A stretch of 64,000 nucleotides of DNA from Atopsyche davidsoni (Eukaryota; Arthropoda; Insecta; Trichoptera; Hydrobiosidae): positions 11,572,501 to 11,636,500 of the forward strand of contig JAILWY010000002.1 of assembly GCA_022113835.1 (NCBI GenBank), read 5' to 3'. The stretch's first letter is position 1. Every line of letters begins with the position of its first letter. The position numbers were made by a program, and so were the translations under genes. Shown in pieces: positions 11,874-24,926 of this stretch. The notes under the pieces are model-generated. The model had not been told where the DNA came from. It saw nothing but the letters and a program-made list of their open reading frames with translations, and searched no databases.

Positions 11874-14113
11874 CTTTTACAATTAACCCAAAGCGTAACA
11901 ATAAATTATTTATTGAAACGGTATGTAAACAATGGCTTTCATGAATGTGGCATTGCATCGATAGTACGCATCCAACTTTGACGGTGACGTTAACAGACAA
12001 GACCCAGCCTTTGTGACTAAAGAACTAATGGAGAATATAAACAAACTTAAGAAGCCCTTGAAAGGCGAACTACTCACAAACAAAAACGTATGTAATAGTC
12101 TAGCCAATTGTCGTGGATATCACGGCTTATATTGACACATAGCAACTCAGTTACTCACACGCACGATAGTGTCAAAGGACACACATTTTCATATGCTTAT
12201 ATAAACGGTATAAATAATTTAACTTTATAGTTAAATTATTTATAACATTACGAATTTAAAAAAAACCTCGAGGTGTTATATTTTCCTTCACCTCGGTTTG
12301 GTATTGAGTTTCGCATATGCCTTGAATACGAAATTCTCGGGTCTCGCGGTGGACTGAAACGAAAATGAAGGAAGGGAAAACCGTGTGAAATGTGTACAAG
12401 GGTTGGAAGGTGTCCGATAGCATTTAAATAAAAAATGCAAAACGAGAGAAGATTCCTAAACGATACGCGGCCCAGAAGGCTGTGAATAAATCGATGCCAA
12501 TAACATATTTTATTTTTAAAAACTTCGATACAACCGGCAACCAGTCTGATCGATAGCACAAACCTACGACCAACCTTCAATCCATTGAATATAAAGGTGT
12601 ATAATAATGTTACTACCATTGCCTTTATCAAAGGATTTTGTTCCGAAGAGCTACTCCTATATTCTATTTGCTGTAAAGACGCACGTTTCACACATTTGAA
12701 CGATTTTTAAATAAATTTTTCCGAACATAGACATCAAATGGACTCTTAAAAGTAAAAAAACAATGACAAAAACAAAGAACAAATAGATTTTATTTTAATG
12801 TTGATAAAAAACAATTAGAGTATATATTTTTAAAAATATTTACAGTTAAAACCTTCAAATATATTTCCAAAATATTATTATCCAAATATATGAATAGCCA
12901 TTTGGCTAGGAGATTACAAAGAAGCCATTGGAATACGAAAGTACTCACAATAAATATGTTTATATTCGCCTGACCATTGCATATTTAAATTAAGTAATAA
13001 AGTTGATTGTATTATTTTATATTTCACACGATAAAAATACGGCAAGAAACCAAAAAAAATATATATTATATGCTGTAGATTTAGATATATATTAATATTA
13101 CTTGGAATTCGGTAAAAATTGTATATTCCAAAAAAATCTACTATCGAACATATAAATTAAGTTTCAATAACCGCACCCTCAAATTGTTGAAAAAAATACT
13201 AAAGTTTTCATGGCGTTTCACTTAGTTTCGAGGAATGAAAAGACTCCGTGCTGGGAGAGCTTTTCTTAAGGGATGATGGTGTTTTCATATCCCTTTAAGA
13301 TCCGTCAGATAGCGCAGAGCCTTAGAGTTCATTTGCTCCCGAATGAAAGATTTCAGATAATACAAGTTATCCACCGGGAAGTTCGGTTGCTTTCAGCCAC
13401 CGAACAGTACTCTTACACGAAAAAAAACTGGCATTTACTTTTAGATTATTAAATACAAAGTCTGGGGGGGGGGAAAGATGTCAGAAGCGTTTCTGTTTAC
13501 AAATCCCATGCTTAAGAGTTCTTATTCCAATAAAATTCCCAATAAAACTTTTCTAATTTATTAAATAGAAAATGCGCAAAGTTTTTTTTTGTTGTTCTTC
13601 TCTCAAAGCCGGTCACTTTAAAGGGCGGCGCTCCGAGCAGCCTTCAGACTGAAGCTGAAAGTAAAATGAATTTGCGAGTGTTCCAAATCGACCGACAACA
13701 CAATTCACTGATAATAAATGTACGCTTTTTATTTTTTTCCAAAACGGAATATTAACGTCAGGTTCGTGATTTATTGTGGGGGCGAGGGGGAAACAAAATA
13801 TCATTTTCCTGTAGCTAAGCCAATGCAGGTATGTTTTACAGCCCTTGGTGCTTTTTTTAAATTAAAATAAATAAATTGAATATTTGATAATTTTGTTTGA
13901 TTTTTTTTTTGGGTGTTAAGCTTCTTATGATTCACAGTCTTCTGATGTTTCAATAACATCTTTAAAGATTTTGATAACATCTTATTTTCTACTACTCACT
14001 TATATTCGTGTGTATTTGCTACAAAGCATGTATAGCAAGAGCGCTTACATACAAAAATTATCGGAAAATCTTTGCCATTTGGTTATTTATTATTGTTGTT
14101 TAAATGTGGAGTA

Positions 14114-14640
14114 CTAGCGGATACCCGGCGCATGCTACTTCGCTAAATAAAGAAATAGTTTTTTTTATACATATAGCTTCGCTGTATATATGATTTTTTA
14201 TCGTGAGATCCATAAGTTTTTGTTTGAAAACTCTAGCTGTAAAATCATGTCTGTGATGCTGACCAGGCGATAGCAAATCTTTGATTTCCGACCAGGCAAG
14301 TTTCTACGTAAATGTGATAAAAAGATTTGGTCGCAAATGAATGACAATTCTGTGTTTTTATTTTATTTTTATTATTGTGGCTGCCTACATTATACAACGG
14401 CAATGTCATACTAAACTTAACAAACATCAAGATCAGTGTTTTTTTTATTGGCAGCCTGCATTATCCACGAACATTACCAAATCTACTTAAATAATAAACT
14501 GAATTTGATTATTAATTGTTTAATTTAAGTGGTCTTAAACCGCCTTAGTATTATTGGCTTTCAAATGAAACCGGTTTGGGGCACATCGGTTGGATGGTTC
14601 TGATGCATAAAGCAGCCAAATCCCCACCGGTTTTTTGAGT
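14114..14640 (-). mobile_element. Helitron-like element, 3' end recognisable
   Basis: Read on the minus strand, the element ends in a GC-rich segment followed by CTAG and T (14117-14113), as in the Helitron at 7557-7806. The adjoining GCGAAGTAGC-type sequence resembles the GC-rich hairpin ends common in arthropod Helitrons. The right-hand part, to about 14640, contains a TTTCAAATGAAACCGG-type segment often seen inside such repeats; this is from memory. The far boundary is not resolved. A diverged internal tandem duplication is listed separately. No coding potential. Confidence 0.45.
14378..14490. repeat. Diverged tandem duplication within the Helitron-like repeat
   Basis: A segment of about 43 nt at 14378-14420, beginning GTGGCTGCCTACATTAT, recurs at 14449-14490 beginning TTGGCAGCCTGCATTAT. 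The period is about 71 bp and the identity is moderate. Confidence 0.6.
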
Positions 14641-17600
14641 TTGTGTTTTATATATATAGCTTTCAAATAAAATCTTTTATGTCATGGTTAATGTGTCTAA
14701 TAACTGAACCACGAGGGCGTTTTGATGGTGTGGTGATCCATCAAGGCTGTATGTTGGGAGCGCTTCGGCCTTTTATATCGTCTGCCCCGTATCGGCGATA
14801 TGCGGGCGTTTTATAATGGCTGTTTACCTCGGGGGTGGATTCGGGAGGCGGGGGAGGGAGGATCAATGGTTAAGCCGTGCGTGTGTACGCAGATACGGCT
14901 TTAATTAAGTTAGCGGAAACTGCCGAGCGAGCCTCGATTTTCCGAAGATACCCGATGATTTTCGTTAAATAAAAAATATATAACGTGTTGAAACTATGAA
15001 AAATATCGTCGAAAAGATCTTTCAAAGCTGTGAGATTAGAATCCACTCTTATAAAACCATCAGTGATCTTACTTCGTAGGGCATTGTAGTGCATGTAATG
15101 ATCGCAGGTCTTATTTAACCGCGCTTTTTTAAATTAAGGACATAACACTGTTTTTATATCTAATTTGAGTCATATAACATGGTATCTAGGTTTTAAAATC
15201 AAACTTAACCCCATAAAAACAGTGTTTGATACATTGCGTACCTTCACCGCAGGTCACTGCAATATATTTTACGATTTTACCCGAAGGGCTGTACATCACT
15301 GTCGTTACGAAGTGAGGCAAAACTGATGCGAACGGATATGACCTATCTCTTTTGACACTTATTTTATTTAAAAAATTCGTTGTACATAGTTTATCACATG
15401 TATAACAATCATTTATTTTTAATAAACTACTCTAATTAAAGCTTTAAATTAGATTATGGCTATAATAAAAATCTAGAATAAAAATAAAAAAATATATAAA
15501 GAACCGTTTTTAAATTTTAATCATTTTGATTGTGTTTATTGATTTATTTTGTTTTTCAAAAATGTGTATGCATTAAAAAACGTTACTTTTGATATTTTCA
15601 TCCGCCGGAGTGTAGTAAAATTTTATAAATGACCATTTTATATTGCGTTTGTATTTGAATGCAACAATTTTTTTATTTTTTATGTTTTACATATGTATGT
15701 ACTGTCATTAAGAAATCAGCTTGTTTAGAGAACAAAATATTTTTGATTAAAGTATTTAATTTAGCGTCACGATTGTAGCTTAACTGAACCTAAGTCCTAA
15801 GTGGTTCTAGCGTCCTTTTGACCAATTTACAAATTGACGTAACAACTCTCAGTTTCCTTGAAAAGAATCGCCCGACATACATTGCCGAGGACCAGCGTAC
15901 GCGGGAGATCCTTCAAGACAACTTAACACAAACACTAATATCCAAACGGTACCCGAACAAATAAATCTCCGCTTCATTCACAAAGGGCTGAAACATCGCA
16001 TAATGAGAGCACGTGACCCAAACTCTCCCAAACAACCCCCAGCAGTCACTCAACAACAAAGTGAATAAAGACCCGAAGGCTTCACCCCTCCCCCGCCATT
16101 TGCAGCCCCACCCCCGCCCCCCTCGTGACGTCATTCGGCCTCATAATGACGGCTAATGCCACACTAACAACCTTCATATATCATGCGAAATTATTCGGGT
16201 TGGAGGCTCTGGACTTTCCACCGCTGAACTCTGATTTCGACCCTCTAAGTTTTGATGGATTTGATTAAGTTGCTTGTTTTTTTTCATGAATAGTCTCAGA
16301 TTACTTTTTATATGTATATTATGAAGTATAAATATATGCTTTCTTATACAATATCGACATTCACAATACCTCTAGTAAATTTATAAATAAGAAGAAAAAA
16401 GTTATGTTTTAGTTTTTGGATAAACGATTTGGAGTGTGTGTATTAACTTTACATCCTTTATTTTTAAATGTCTTGAGCCGATTTGAGACACGGCCAATAA
16501 CTACGTATTAACTGTATGACTTTACTGCTATTCGATTACACCCTAATTAAAAGCCAATGACAACAAGTACGTACCTGCATTAATTTAACTCCGGGTTATC
16601 ACCGTTGAGTCGGGTTCACCTGTGTTAATTATCATTTAACCGTGCGGCATCTGCAGGCTACCAGGTCTACAAACAGCGCGTCCCTCCGAAGCCACAAGCA
16701 ACCCCACACAAACACCTGCCAACCGCCCCTAAATATAATTGTGGCAGATAATCGTACCTATGAGGGTTGATGCTGGTCTTTAACCTGATCTAACAAACCC
16801 CGCGCATCGGCCGGGTTGAGGATCGCGTCCACCTTTACAACTACAACCATTCGCAGGATTTCATCTGAAAATATTTTATTCCGACAGTGAATAATATAAC
16901 CATGTTGAAGGACAAGGCATTTGATTGGTGAAGATCCATTTTTTTTATTAATGATAAGGGTAACTTTGTATTCTTTCTTCACTTTGGGTTTATTAATTTT
17001 TTGCATGACTAGTTTCGACCATAAATTAATAATGAATAATATAACGTTTCAGTGTGGTCAATCAAAAACGAAAAAAAAAATTGGGTGCAATAATAACAAT
17101 ATACACTAAGGATACTATTGAGTTATTATTTTTGTAATTGATAACTTATGCTGCGCTATACTTTTAACAACAAATATCATGTTTATTTTATGTTTTTATA
17201 AATATGATCATTTATATGTCACTTTATTTAAAACGAGATCATTATTCACACTTGTTTCGTACAAACTTTCTCCTTCGTTTCATTAATATAAATTTCCCTT
17301 TTCTTCAGTTCTCTTTTCCACCCCTTACGTAGCTGGCTTACGGAAACTTCCAAAGTGATCCCTCAGAATGAGCTTTATCCTTTGTAAGTCTTATTATCTA
17401 TCAAAATAATAGTGAGAATAGTTTTCAGGTGTGTGAGGTAAGAGCGGGGCTAAAACTTTTGAATCCAACCCCTGTAACCCTGCGGCTGCCTGCACGTGCT
17501 GCATCTGCTGTACTAATTACAAAACGAAAACTGCAATTAAAAGTACTGTTAACTAGCCGAAGACGTATTACTGCATCTTAATCATGAAAGTTGATGTCAT

Positions 17601-19320
17601 ATGCACCATGGGGTCGTTTATACAACAATACGTATGGCTTAACTACGTAAGGTTTTTCAAAGCTTTCTCAGAATATTATTTTCACAATTTAATATATTTA
17701 GCGTTTAACTTTTATATGAAATTAATTTATTTTTACAGACTTCAAACCAATTACTTGCTTGTATTAATTAATTGAAGTTGTAAGCATTTCGATGATATTT
17801 AATATTTCAAAAAATCTGTTTTTAATTTCTACGAGTGCTTGTCCAGAATGTTATGCTCTCCTTATTATAACAAATATCTTATAGAATAAAATCTATTATC
17901 GAGTTTACACATTAAAATTAACTTATCGAGTTATGAACTAACTATCAAACCTGACAAACTATTTTTACAACATCGTTAGTTTCCTTAGCCGTTTTTTTCT
18001 TTATTTTGTCAAATAAATCGATTCTTTTATATCATGTTAATATGCCCACCATCTTGTTCGTCATTTTGGTTTTAAATATATTGATTTTATTTTGAAAATA
18101 ATGAATCTGAATTTATTAAATATTTTTATCTGTGAGATGAAAATCAGAGCGTTACCATTTTATTTTGTCTAGACGTTGATATTGAATTGTCAAAGAGTTT
18201 GAATTTGAATTCATGTTAAAATTAGTCACAGCTGTTTATATCGTTGTTCACTGAACAAATATTGTCCAAGATATATAACAGCACAAATTTTGTTTGCTTT
18301 GTGAATATTAATTTATATTTAATATCAACAACATTTATTTGAACAGTTGTTATATAAAATACTAGTTATTATTTATGTATCTCACATTATTTGTAAGTCT
18401 AATAGACAAACTAAATTCTGTAAATAAACTATCCACATTTCATGTTCTTTTAGAATATTAATAAAAAGTACTTGAAATATCAAACTAACGACAGACTGAT
18501 TTAAATTGTAAAAATCAATATTTATACAATTATAAGAAAACAAATATCTAGGAGGTTACAATATTTTATTTCTAAAGGCTTTTCTAGACTCTGGGCTAGT
18601 ATAATTTGTAATTTTCTAGTAAATAATTTATTAAAAAGTCTTATTTTGACGAATTTTTATAAAAGCTTATTTTTCTAAAAATTAAAATGGATGATTAATA
18701 AATAATATTACCGGATGTTCCGTCACTTTCAAAATGGCGTCACTTATGTAAACCGGAAGCCAGGCGGGCGGGGAGAGAGCAGAGCAACCCTGCGACTTGT
18801 CGACACCGCAATTGGCTTCAGGAAGTCGTTTCCGGGCACTTGTTGTGCCCAATTAGTTGGCGGTTAGGCCTTAAGCCTCCCCTACTTTGGCCCCACGAGG
18901 TCCGAGCCCAAAAACCAAGGGATGGAATAATCTTCAGGGCTGACGAAGTTTCAGGCAGGGCCGGTTTGATTTATGAAGGGGTAGCTCGTGGAAGTTGGAG
19001 GCCTAATGCATGCGCGGAGACTCCGCCCCTCTGCAGTGAAATAGTAACCAAATCCTTTTAATCGGATTTCAATTCGATGGATTGATTTATTGCCGGATTT
19101 AAAAATTTATTTTAAGTTTTTAATCTGCTTACCGGTGCGAGATGTGAGGCCATTGTGCGTGTACTAGTTGGTAATCTAATTAAATTGATAGCTTTAATGC
19201 TATCTAAATCAAATGTAATGTGACAACTACTATTGTGCTCTGGAATTTCAAAGGAGAAATGCTTCTAAAAAGCAAAAGCTGTTATAGATAAAAATAATAT
19301 CATAGTTTGAATAAGGTGTA
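14641..19320. other. Non-coding stretch with several GC-richer islands
   Basis: No gene is recognised. GC-richer islands lie at about 14700-14900, 15240-15330, 15880-16230, 16560-16860, 17300-17500 and 18720-19060. YY1/Pho-like cores occur at 16095 (GCCATTTG) and 18731 (AAAATGGCG). Frames of 60-82 codons in these islands overlap on both strands and look fortuitous. Confidence 0.5.
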
Positions 19321-19724
19321 CAGTAATACTCCGCTTTACGCGAGGGATACGTTCCGCAAAAAATCGCGTTCAGTGAAATTCGCGTATATTGGGGTTTACG
19401 ATTAAACAAACATACATATTCAAAACTTAATACAAAAAAATATGAATCATTTGAATTAATCACTTTAATTCTATGAACACTTTATGCAGTATTACATGTT
19501 ATTTTTACTGAAAAATACATCTATTGTCTTTTGGGTAGCGTTTCTTTTGCGTTCTTGTAAAATACGTTCATAACACCCAACGCTGTTTTTAGTTGTTAAG
19601 AGAAGTCAATGACTATATTATGTTCATACACATTCTTAAAATAAGAAATTCGCGTAATGCAAAGCATTTTAACGCGAAATTTGAAACCGCGCATAACGAG
19701 GTCGCGTAAAGTGAGGTATTACTG
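19321..19724 (+). mobile_element. pogo-type MITE, copy 1 (Tc1/mariner superfamily)
   Basis: This 404-bp non-coding element begins CAGTAATACTCCGCTTTACG and ends with the inverted counterpart of CAGTAATACCTCACTTTACG. It is flanked on both sides by TA (19319-19320 and 19725-19726), the target duplication of the Tc1/mariner superfamily. The CAG-starting termini with CGCTTTACGCGA-type continuation resemble pogo/Tigger ends. Further inverted copies of the TACGCGAATTTC and TAACGCGAA motifs lie just inside each terminus. A second copy lies at 59557-59917. It has no open frame of its own and would have depended on a transposase elsewhere. Confidence 0.85.
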
Positions 19725-19726
19725 TA

Positions 19727-20174
19727 CTGCAAATCAATTCCATCTATCGTGGATACTCTCCTTTTATATTTTGATCGTATTTATATTTTTTTTCACAGTG
19801 AAAATAATATTATTAATTCATCCACATTATGTGTAAACAAACAAAGTAGCATAATTTATGCAGTTCAAGTTTTAGGGCGGCGGTACTTTGGGGCCGTGTA
19901 CATTGTACATATTAAACATATTCATATTATTATCATAATAAACTATCTGACTTCCGCGACACCCTAATTTGGGGGCGCTTCGCCTCTCGGGGCGCCCCCA
20001 GAGAGGCCATGATTCGCAGATGATCTCAAAGAGCGGACCCGGAACTTCTGACAGTTAACGGGGATGGTCATCTTTCCACCATCAAGCCGCACCGAATTAC
20101 AGCCGAATGGCCCGTTTGTATGTGAGGGCTGTATGGTGAGAACCTTACGATGTAGCATGTCATTGTTACAGCAT
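19727..20174. other. Non-coding stretch
   Basis: No gene. A GC-rich palindrome-like segment near 19970-20000 (GGGGGCGC followed by GCGCCCCC) could form a short hairpin. Confidence 0.45.
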
Positions 20175-20291
20175 ATTTCAGTGATTTTACACTCATTTTC
20201 GTGATATTGTGGTGCAAGGCTATAAAGTTCTCATTGGTGATAAAGTTGTATAGCCTTGCACCATAATTAAACAAAAACGACTGAAACATTT
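20175..20291. repeat. Stem-loop with a perfect 15-bp stem inside a longer imperfect inverted repeat
   Basis: TGGTGCAAGGCTATA (20210-20224) is followed by a 24-nt loop and its exact reverse complement (20249-20263). Outside this core the arms continue imperfectly to a TTTCAG/CTGAAA pair at 20176-20181 and 20281-20286. It may be a small foldback MITE or a structured transcript. I cannot tell which from one copy. Confidence 0.65.
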
Positions 20292-20529
20292 TTCAATCAT
20301 ATAAAATAAACTTGTTCTTAATTGCATAAGTTTAAAAGAGTGGGTTACTCAAGTAATTTCAAATTCCTAGTCGACTAAAACTATATTTTTTTTAAGTGTA
20401 TGTCATGTTGTTAGTTTTATTATTATAGTTGGGTTAGGTGAGGTTTAATTCTATAATAAACATACGCGTTTATATATCAAGATTTCATTCAAACTTTTCG
20501 CAGAATGTAACTAATATTAATTTCATAGG

Positions 20530-20603
20530 TGGGTGGTCGAAATGTTAAAGGCTCTTAGCTCCGATTACTAGAGACGGCAAATTTGAATCGCACTTGCGTC
20601 GTA
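20530..20603 (+). mobile_element. tRNA-like SINE head, degenerate
   Basis: The sequence GGTGGTCGAAATGTTAAAGGC looks like the 5' part of a class II (Leu/Ser-type) tRNA. About 40 nt later GCAAATTTGAATCGC resembles box B. No discriminating tail or target duplication is visible. It is probably a decayed SINE of a different family from copies A and B. Confidence 0.35.
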
Positions 20604-21960
20604 CGAGAATTTCCACGTCTTAATATAACATTAAATGTAAATGTGTAATTTCCAACGAATCCGTATATATAATTTATTTTTAGTCTACCGATTAACAAAT
20701 TCAAGTATGTTTGCAAATCATTTAACAAATAAATACATCATTTTCATGCGTACAACCTTAGTGCACCAATTCGCGATTACCAAGAGGTGTAGAATCAAAT
20801 CCCGTTAAAACTAAAAAATCGTTTGAGACTTTGTTTTATGTGTAATGTGTATAATATATCAATGACTTTAAAACATATTTAATAATAAAAATATATGTTT
20901 AAGCTCGGAGGTCACAGCGTATTTAAATTGGAATCGGGCATCTCACACCTCGCGGTCAGGGCTCCCATCATTGACTGACGCACTCGCAATGTCAATAGCG
21001 CAAACCCAATCGTGTGAAAAGGCCGTGTATTCAGCGCAGTCGGTACCGAACCCCTTATTACAAAATTGAAACGCGTCACCGACGACTCTACTTACCCGAG
21101 GGGCTTCCGATCGCGGCCGATTAGAGCCGAATTATTCCGAACACTCCGCAATTAGCCGACATTATCGGGTCCCGCTGAAGGCGACCGGCTAACTTTCCGC
21201 CATCGAGCAACCCCCGCCTCTTCAGCGACTTGGCGAACAGACGAATTAAAGGCCACACCAATTAAGTGTATTGATTTTCGGCCATAAGTGCAATGTATAT
21301 GAATTCCGAAACTATACAGCATGCGAATAGGTCTAGTTTTAGTTAAATTTGAACCTTTTCAGACGTATTTTATTGAAGTTTTTAGGTTAATCTAACGACA
21401 CATGTAATCGACATGCGTGTCTAAACTTGTGTTTTTTTTTAGCCTCATACATCTGTCAATAATAATCAGTCGTGATACCAACACATATAGCAACGCAATA
21501 ATATTTTTTCTAACAATGAAGATGTCGTGTTTTGGAAAAAACTTGGAAAAAAATGCAGCTGAAACACGTCGTTTAAAAAAATGATTTAATTGGCTATTTC
21601 GATAACTTTACCCAAAATGAACGTGCATTTAATTACATATAGCTACGAGTATAAAGCCATATCTTAAAGTACAACCACAATTTATGAATGTAGTTTCGAA
21701 TATTGTTTGACAAGAAATATAAATAACCAAAATGCTCAAAGGGTCAATTTTATAAATAAAGCCAATGCAATAATTTATAAAAAAAATGTAGTAGTGTAAT
21801 TTCATTGAAGTTATTTGATTATCTTAAAAAATCTGAGCTGCGTTTTAAACTCCTGCCGAAGGTATTTTTTTTTTATATCCTCGGTCCCCGTACAAGGCAG
21901 CAGACAGCGCTGGCGACCCGGGACGGAGCCCCAAATGACGGCTTTCCGGCCGTTAAGCCT

Positions 21961-22035
21961 TCGCCCCCTCCCCTCCAACCCCCCCTTCCCTGCCTCCCCC
22001 CCCTCCACGGGGGGGGGGGGGGAGGGCGCCCCGGG
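21961..22035. repeat. C-rich tract followed by a G14 run
   Basis: Polypyrimidine C-rich sequence (21961-22008) abuts a run of 14 G (22009-22022), then GAGGGCG. Such a tract can form G-quadruplex or slipped structures. The frames crossing it on both strands (Pro-rich or Gly-rich) are not credible proteins. Confidence 0.85.
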
Positions 22036-24908
22036 AGAGGATGGCTTAGACCCGAGAAGCCCCTAAGTCGCGCCGAGAGCGAAGGAACACGTGTTCGGCT
22101 GGTGAATATTGGAGATCGGGATGTTCCCATTATGTTCATGCAAGTTTACTGTGGTGGATTTTAGTTATGATGTGGAGACGGGATGAGGAGGTCGGAGGGA
22201 CACTGCAGTCTAGACAAATTGGGAACCATTTCGTAAAATATTTAGTATTCACAACAAACAGCTTTTGTATGCTCGTAGATTTTGAGCAGTTGGGCTGCAT
22301 GAGATTTTCATTCCGCCGCCGTTTACATGAAATACCCTTGAATAATCAATTCAATTTTTTTCCCTCTAATATTACAGATGTGAGTAAAAGTGTTTACACC
22401 AATAACTATGACTATGTATTTATTCGACATTTTTGACGGATTGTACTTCGTGGAATTCAATTATATCATTCTGAGCGAAGGTGCCGAACAAGCATGTTAG
22501 CAAAACTAGTGGCATTTTTTAAACGAATAATTAATAATAATTAAATTAATAATTTTAAAAATATTAATAATAATACATAATTATATCGCTACGTCTTAGA
22601 TATCATTTATAATATATTTAAATTCAATACTGTGAAAATTAAGGTTCCCATTTTCTTTACCGGTCGACAAACTTAAGCATTCGCGAAAATCATAGTGTTT
22701 TTTTCGCGACCGTCGTTAAGGGTTGGAACGTACACGGGGGTAAGCTTTGTACGCCCGGGGTGGAAACGAAACTACCCTTGTTTATGCACAGCAGACATGC
22801 GACCGGAACCCACCGTGGCAATTCTTTAAATTAGTATGCTTTTATGTTTACGCTATGTTTTTGTTAGCTTTAAATTTACAGCCCCTACGCATGCATTTGA
22901 GTCTCTCTACCTTTGCCAGGCCTCTCTATGGTTGGTTATTTTGACTTATAATTATTTGTACTTCACATTAAATCTTATAGGCTTTCTATGTAATTGGAAG
23001 CATAATTAGGTTTGACATTGCAGAAATTTATATATATAAGCGAGATAATAAATGAAAATCAGTGGTGTTTTCGTATTTTTAGGCCATTTCATACAATCAT
23101 GCTTTTGGGTGTTTTAATTCCCGTGTTTTTGAGAATGTACAAATTGTATTAACTTATATACACACATATATTCTGAGTTCGTGGTGACAATTACGCGGTC
23201 TTCAACCTCTTTGATTCTATTTATATTTTCAGGAAGCTATTATATTTTGAATTTATATAAACCTTGACGCGATATGACACCAAAAAACGTTATTTTATTT
23301 AAAATGTCTGCCAAAATCTACGAATACATCAGACGTAATAGAATTCCTTTATTTAATTAGTGTCGTACAATGGATTGGGTAGGTCGGTAGACTCCTGTCT
23401 TAATATGTTACGACATGCTTAAAATGTATATTTCGAGAGAAATGTTCGTGATATAATAAAGTTAACTCAGTCTGTGTGGTTTATTCTAATCGTATTTCTT
23501 TTTTCTTAGAAAAAATAAACCACTTTTCAAAACTGTTATGATTTTATCCAAAGCTGTTTTATTATATAATTAATTTAAAATTACAATTAAGGACTACGTT
23601 TTATATAAGCAAACGGTGAAATTTATTAAACTGCAGGGATCAAACAAAATTTAAAAATATCTTTTTTCGTACTATACGTGTGTAAATCCGTTGATATTGT
23701 CTAATCTTTGAATATAATTTTAATTACATTTTAAACGGTAAATGTTATCATTCAATTTCTATTGTGTGATATTTGAAATGAGCAGTAAATATAATTTGCT
23801 GGTAATGCCGACACAATTAATTTAATTTAATAATAGTACTGGCAACATTTCGGAGTATTAGAGATCCAAGATATCCCCATACGTTACACACGCGCACAGC
23901 ACTTGTATTTTCTCATGGAGAGAGATCTTATAGGCAGTGGCGGAACACCCAAAAATAAACACATTTAAGTAAAATTATAGTTTTACCAATTTACATTTTG
24001 GTACTTATTATTAAAGTAAAAAATTTCTACAATATTCTCTAAAATAGTTTTTTGTGACAATTTTGCAAAATATTTTTAATGCGTTTATTTTTTAAATAAA
24101 TACATGAATGTGTCAAAACTGATTAACCTAGTTTCTTAGATAAGTATCTGTGACTCTGCAGCATTATATACCTAAAAAAATTATAATCAATGATACAAAA
24201 GCTTCACTTTAATTTCTTAAATTTATTCAATTTGTAGATTTCTTCATTTTTATACAATTCCAATGTGCGGTGATAACTATTTATGGTGATATCTTGTTTA
24301 TGTTTATGTGATCTTGTTCTTTAAAGTTCGTTCCTAAACACGATTTATATAATTTTACAAAGATTATGTTATCTTCCTTTCAAACTACGTAAGAATTTCT
24401 TATCCAAGATAAGTGCAGCACCATTAAGGACTGCACCGTACCATGGCAAAAGGACTAGCATTATTTTGTTTGCTTTATAATATCTAATACTATTAAGATA
24501 ATATGTATAATAAACATCAAACGACATACTATTGTGATACTTGTCCCGAAAATCCGGGCATGCATCTCGGCAATTGTTACATGAAATATCATACAAAGCA
24601 AAATTATAAAAACTTATGTCAATGAAATTATCTTCGTAAAGATGTAAATACACATAAAATTTTAAAATATAAAAGTTTTATGAGTTTTTTTTTGTCTGTG
24701 ATCATTTTAAGTTAGAGGTAAGAAATTCACCAAAAGCGCTACGAAACGCTTGCTGATTAGTCGAGTGCAAAGGGTTAAGCGTATATTCGATATGTTTCTG
24801 GAATGTCACTGAAAATTTCCTGTCCGCCCCTGTGCTCGTATTCAGAATTAAATATTGTAACGCAGGCGCCATGTTTGCATTGGCATTTGTTCTCGGAATC
24901 GACTCGCA

Positions 24909-24926
24909 CGTGTACACGTGTACACG
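24909..24926. promoter_or_regulatory. 18-bp perfect palindrome with a CACGTG core
   Basis: CGTGTACACGTGTACACG is its own reverse complement and contains a central CACGTG E-box. It sits in a GC-richer, CpG-rich island (about 24890-25060) that also holds a CGCCATTTTG motif at 25069. Binding by a bHLH factor is inference. Confidence 0.5.

Larger units (their letters stand above)
7807..14113. other. Non-coding stretch
   Basis: No gene is recognised. GC-richer islands are at about 8380-8460, 9400-9540, 10000-10060, 10960-11110, 12280-12400, 13230-13400 and 13590-13800. A minus-strand frame at 12248-12691 is 147 codons long, the longest non-transposon frame up to this point. It starts on GTG, matches no family I know and shows no splice context. 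A (TA)n tract lies at 11854-11873 and a G-run of about 9 near 13465. The recursive-splice-like site at 8818 is listed separately. Confidence 0.5.

Noticed and set aside
12248..12691. 147-codon minus-strand open frame, the longest outside the transposons
   Set aside because: It starts on GTG, resembles no family I know, has no splice or promoter context, and lies in a slightly GC-richer patch where long chance frames are expected.
21805..22164. 119-codon Pro/Gly-rich frame
   Set aside because: It spans a C-rich/G14 tract and is mirrored by overlapping frames on both strands, so it reflects composition and not coding.
24369..24653. 94-codon minus-strand frame with a cysteine group and a hydrophobic segment
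   Set aside because: It starts on GTG with an in-frame stop a few codons upstream. Its stop-to-stop length is expected a couple of times by chance in 64 kb of this composition.
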